Source: Saccharopolyspora gregorii (GTDB lineage: Bacteria > Actinomycetota > Actinomycetes > Mycobacteriales > Pseudonocardiaceae). Taken from it: a stretch of DNA of 64,000 bases. The notes under the pieces were generated by a model that ran no database searches, was not told where the DNA came from, and was given only the letters and a program-made list of their open reading frames with translations. Shown piece after piece: positions 62,579 through 64,000 of the stretch (the first letter of the stretch is position 1; every line of letters begins with the position of its first letter). The stretch is taken from assembly GCF_024734405.1 (NCBI RefSeq), contig NZ_CP059556.1, forward strand, positions 248,001-312,000, in the 5' to 3' direction. A program made the position numbers and the translations under genes.

Positions 62579-62700
62579 GAGCGCTGCCTCCTGGTGCTCG
62601 ACGATGAACACCGGTCACGACGCGGCCGGAGGCGCGCCTATTCCGGATTCCCGGGCGGTACACCCGATCGGGAGCAACGGGACGCCCGGCTCCGGGCGGC

Positions 62701-64000
62701 TCAGCGCTCCACCTCCCGCCAGCCCTCCGCGCGCAGCCCCTGCGGTTCCAGCTCCCCGTCCAGCAAGGTCCGCTCCCGGTCCGCCGCGGAGATGCCGTCC
62801 AGCTGCACCCCGCGCCCGGTGTACTGCGCGTCCGGCGCGTAGCGCCAGCGCACCAGGATCCGCTGCCCCGGAGCCGCGTCCACCGCGCCCCGCACCTGCC
62901 ACCACGCGCGGTGCCCGGAACCCGCCAGCACCCGCTGCGGTCCCTCCGGTGCGCCGTCGCCGCTCGCCTCCACCGGCACCGGGCGCCACGAGGCACCGCC
63001 GTCCGCGCTGGACTCCACCACGAGCGCATCGGTCCCGTCGCCGTCCCGCTGGGTGTCGACGAACGCGTCGAAGGACACCTGCACGGGCCCGGCCACCGGC
63101 CCCAGCTCCCGGGTGGTCAAGGTCGCGGGTTCCGCGGCGGGCGCCGACCACTCGCGCGAACCGTGCTCCGGGCGCACCGCCAGCGACTCCGCCACGCCCT
63201 GCGCGAGCACCTGCCGGGCCTCGTTGTTGGACCCCCACTCCCGGGACGGGTGCACCCGGTTCGTCAGCAGCACCACCACCGAGCGCGACAGCGGGTCCAG
63301 CACCAGCGAAGTGCCCGTGTAACCGGTGTGCCCCGCCGACCGCGGGCCGCTCAGCCCCGCCATGTACCAGCGCTGGTCCAGTTCGAAGCCCAGCCCGTGC
63401 GAGTTCCCCGGGAAGCCGCCGTTGAAGTCGGTGAGCATCTGCTCCACCGAGTCCTCGTCCAGCAGCTCCGCGCCGCCGTAGCTGCCGCCGTTGAGCAGCG
63501 CTTGGCCGAGCACCGCCAGGTCGTGCGCGGTGGAGAAGATCCCGGCCTCCCCGGCGACCCCGCCCAGCGACCAGGCGTTCTCGTCGTGCACCTCGCCGCG
63601 CACCATGCCGCGCGGCGGATCGGCCTGGAACTCGGTGGCCGCGATCCGGTGCCGTTCCTGCGGCGGCGGGTTGTAGCCGGTGTCGGTCATGCCGAGCGGC
63701 TCGGTGATGCGCTGCCGCACCACCTCGTCGAGCGGTTCGCCCGCGACGCGGGACACCAGCACGCCCAACGTGATCATGTTCGGGTCGGAGTACTCGTAGC
63801 CCGAACCGGGCGGGTGCTGCGGGGTGAGGGCCATGACGTGCGGGATCCGCTCCTGCGGCGGCAGCTTCCACAGCTTCACCTCGGCCTGCAGCCCCGAGGT
63901 GTGCGTGAGCAGCTGGCGCACGGTGATCGACTCCTTGCCGTGCGCACCGAACTCCGGCAGGTACCGGGCGACCGGCGCGTCCAGCTCCACCGCGCCGTCC
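62701..64000 (-). CDS. Serine hydrolase, beta-lactamase/PBP-like, 3' part
   Basis: The gene runs off the right edge; at least 433 C-terminal residues are in the window. TVRQLLTHTSGLQ and YEYSDPNMITLGVLVSR (Tyr-Ser-Asp/Asn triad) and AGHTGYTGTSLVLDP (HTG in place of KTG) place it in class C/family S12. The SxxK motif should lie just outside. Residues after about 300 form a beta-rich C-terminal domain. In Bacillus a similar protein sits in the murQ recycling cluster, so a role in muropeptide recycling is plausible. Confidence 0.85.
   Translation of the reverse strand, partial: DGAVELDAPVARYLPEFGAHGKESITVRQLLTHTSGLQAEVKLWKLPPQERIPHVMALTPQHPPGSGYEYSDPNMITLGVLVSRVAGEPLDEVVRQRITEPLGMTDTGYNPPPQERHRIAATEFQADPPRGMVRGEVHDENAWSLGGVAGEAGIFSTAHDLAVLGQALLNGGSYGGAELLDEDSVEQMLTDFNGGFPGNSHGLGFELDQRWYMAGLSGPRSAGHTGYTGTSLVLDPLSRSVVVLLTNRVHPSREWGSNNEARQVLAQGVAESLAVRPEHGSREWSAPAAEPATLTTRELGPVAGPVQVSFDAFVDTQRDGDGTDALVVESSADGGASWRPVPVEASGDGAPEGPQRVLAGSGHRAWWQVRGAVDAAPGQRILVRWRYAPDAQYTGRGVQLDGISAADRERTLLDGELEPQGLRAEGWREVER

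Overview
The window is very GC-rich, densely packed actinomycete chromosome. A chromosomal origin in the Pseudonocardiales (Saccharopolyspora-like) is inferred from WhiB and Crp regulators, F420-type PPOX enzymes, IniBAC proteins, many GTG/TTG starts and several apparently leaderless promoters. No transposase, phage integrase, CRISPR array or rRNA was found. One tRNA gene, tRNA-Pro(CGG), is present. The gene order from about 30.7 to 54.5 kb follows the Mycobacterium tuberculosis block around Rv3667-Rv3683 (phosphoesterase, ponA2, whiB4, two Get3-like ATPases, RidA, beta-lactamase fold, crp, nth, thioredoxin-like, NUDIX, marP, holin-like, acs), and the left end follows the leuA/ask/asd block. 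This order comparison is from memory, not from a search.

Layout. 1-9 kb: the 5' end of leuA with a Val-Leu-Leu-Leu leader peptide, two small tandem membrane paralogs, a FUSC-type exporter, a kynureninase-like protein lacking the PLP lysine, a nitroreductase, a PIG-V-like mannosyltransferase, and ask-asd (aspartate pathway). 9-21 kb: a Uma2 protein, an FGGY kinase, a Fur regulator, then iniB-iniA-iniC on the minus strand (cell-envelope stress, dynamin-like proteins), divergent from an Hsp70-like membrane protein and an 830-residue MalT/LuxR-type regulator that resembles IniR. 21-30 kb: an esterase, an FMN reductase, Dps, an Old Yellow Enzyme, a 30-codon proline-rich cationic peptide gene followed by an ABC exporter, an S9 peptidase and two secreted proteins. 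30-54 kb: the conserved envelope/redox/regulatory block, with insertions of two paralogous unknown proteins (39.3-41.3 kb), a Gfo/Idh oxidoreductase, an MFS transporter and NhaA. 54-64 kb: a degenerate Fic-like protein, a nucleoside hydrolase, murQ with its RpiR regulator, a tandem pair of large coiled-coil proteins of unknown function, a PPOX flavoprotein and a truncated serine hydrolase.

How the genes fit together. Three themes recur: branched-chain and aspartate-family amino acid supply (leuA, ask, asd); envelope and peptidoglycan maintenance (iniBAC, ponA, marP, murQ/murR, serine hydrolase); and oxidative or redox defence (fur, dps, whiB4-like, FMN reductase, OYE). The least expected items are the proline-rich peptide/exporter unit at 24.8-26.8 kb, the tandem coiled-coil pair at 58.6-62.1 kb, and the kynureninase-like protein with arginine at the Schiff-base position.
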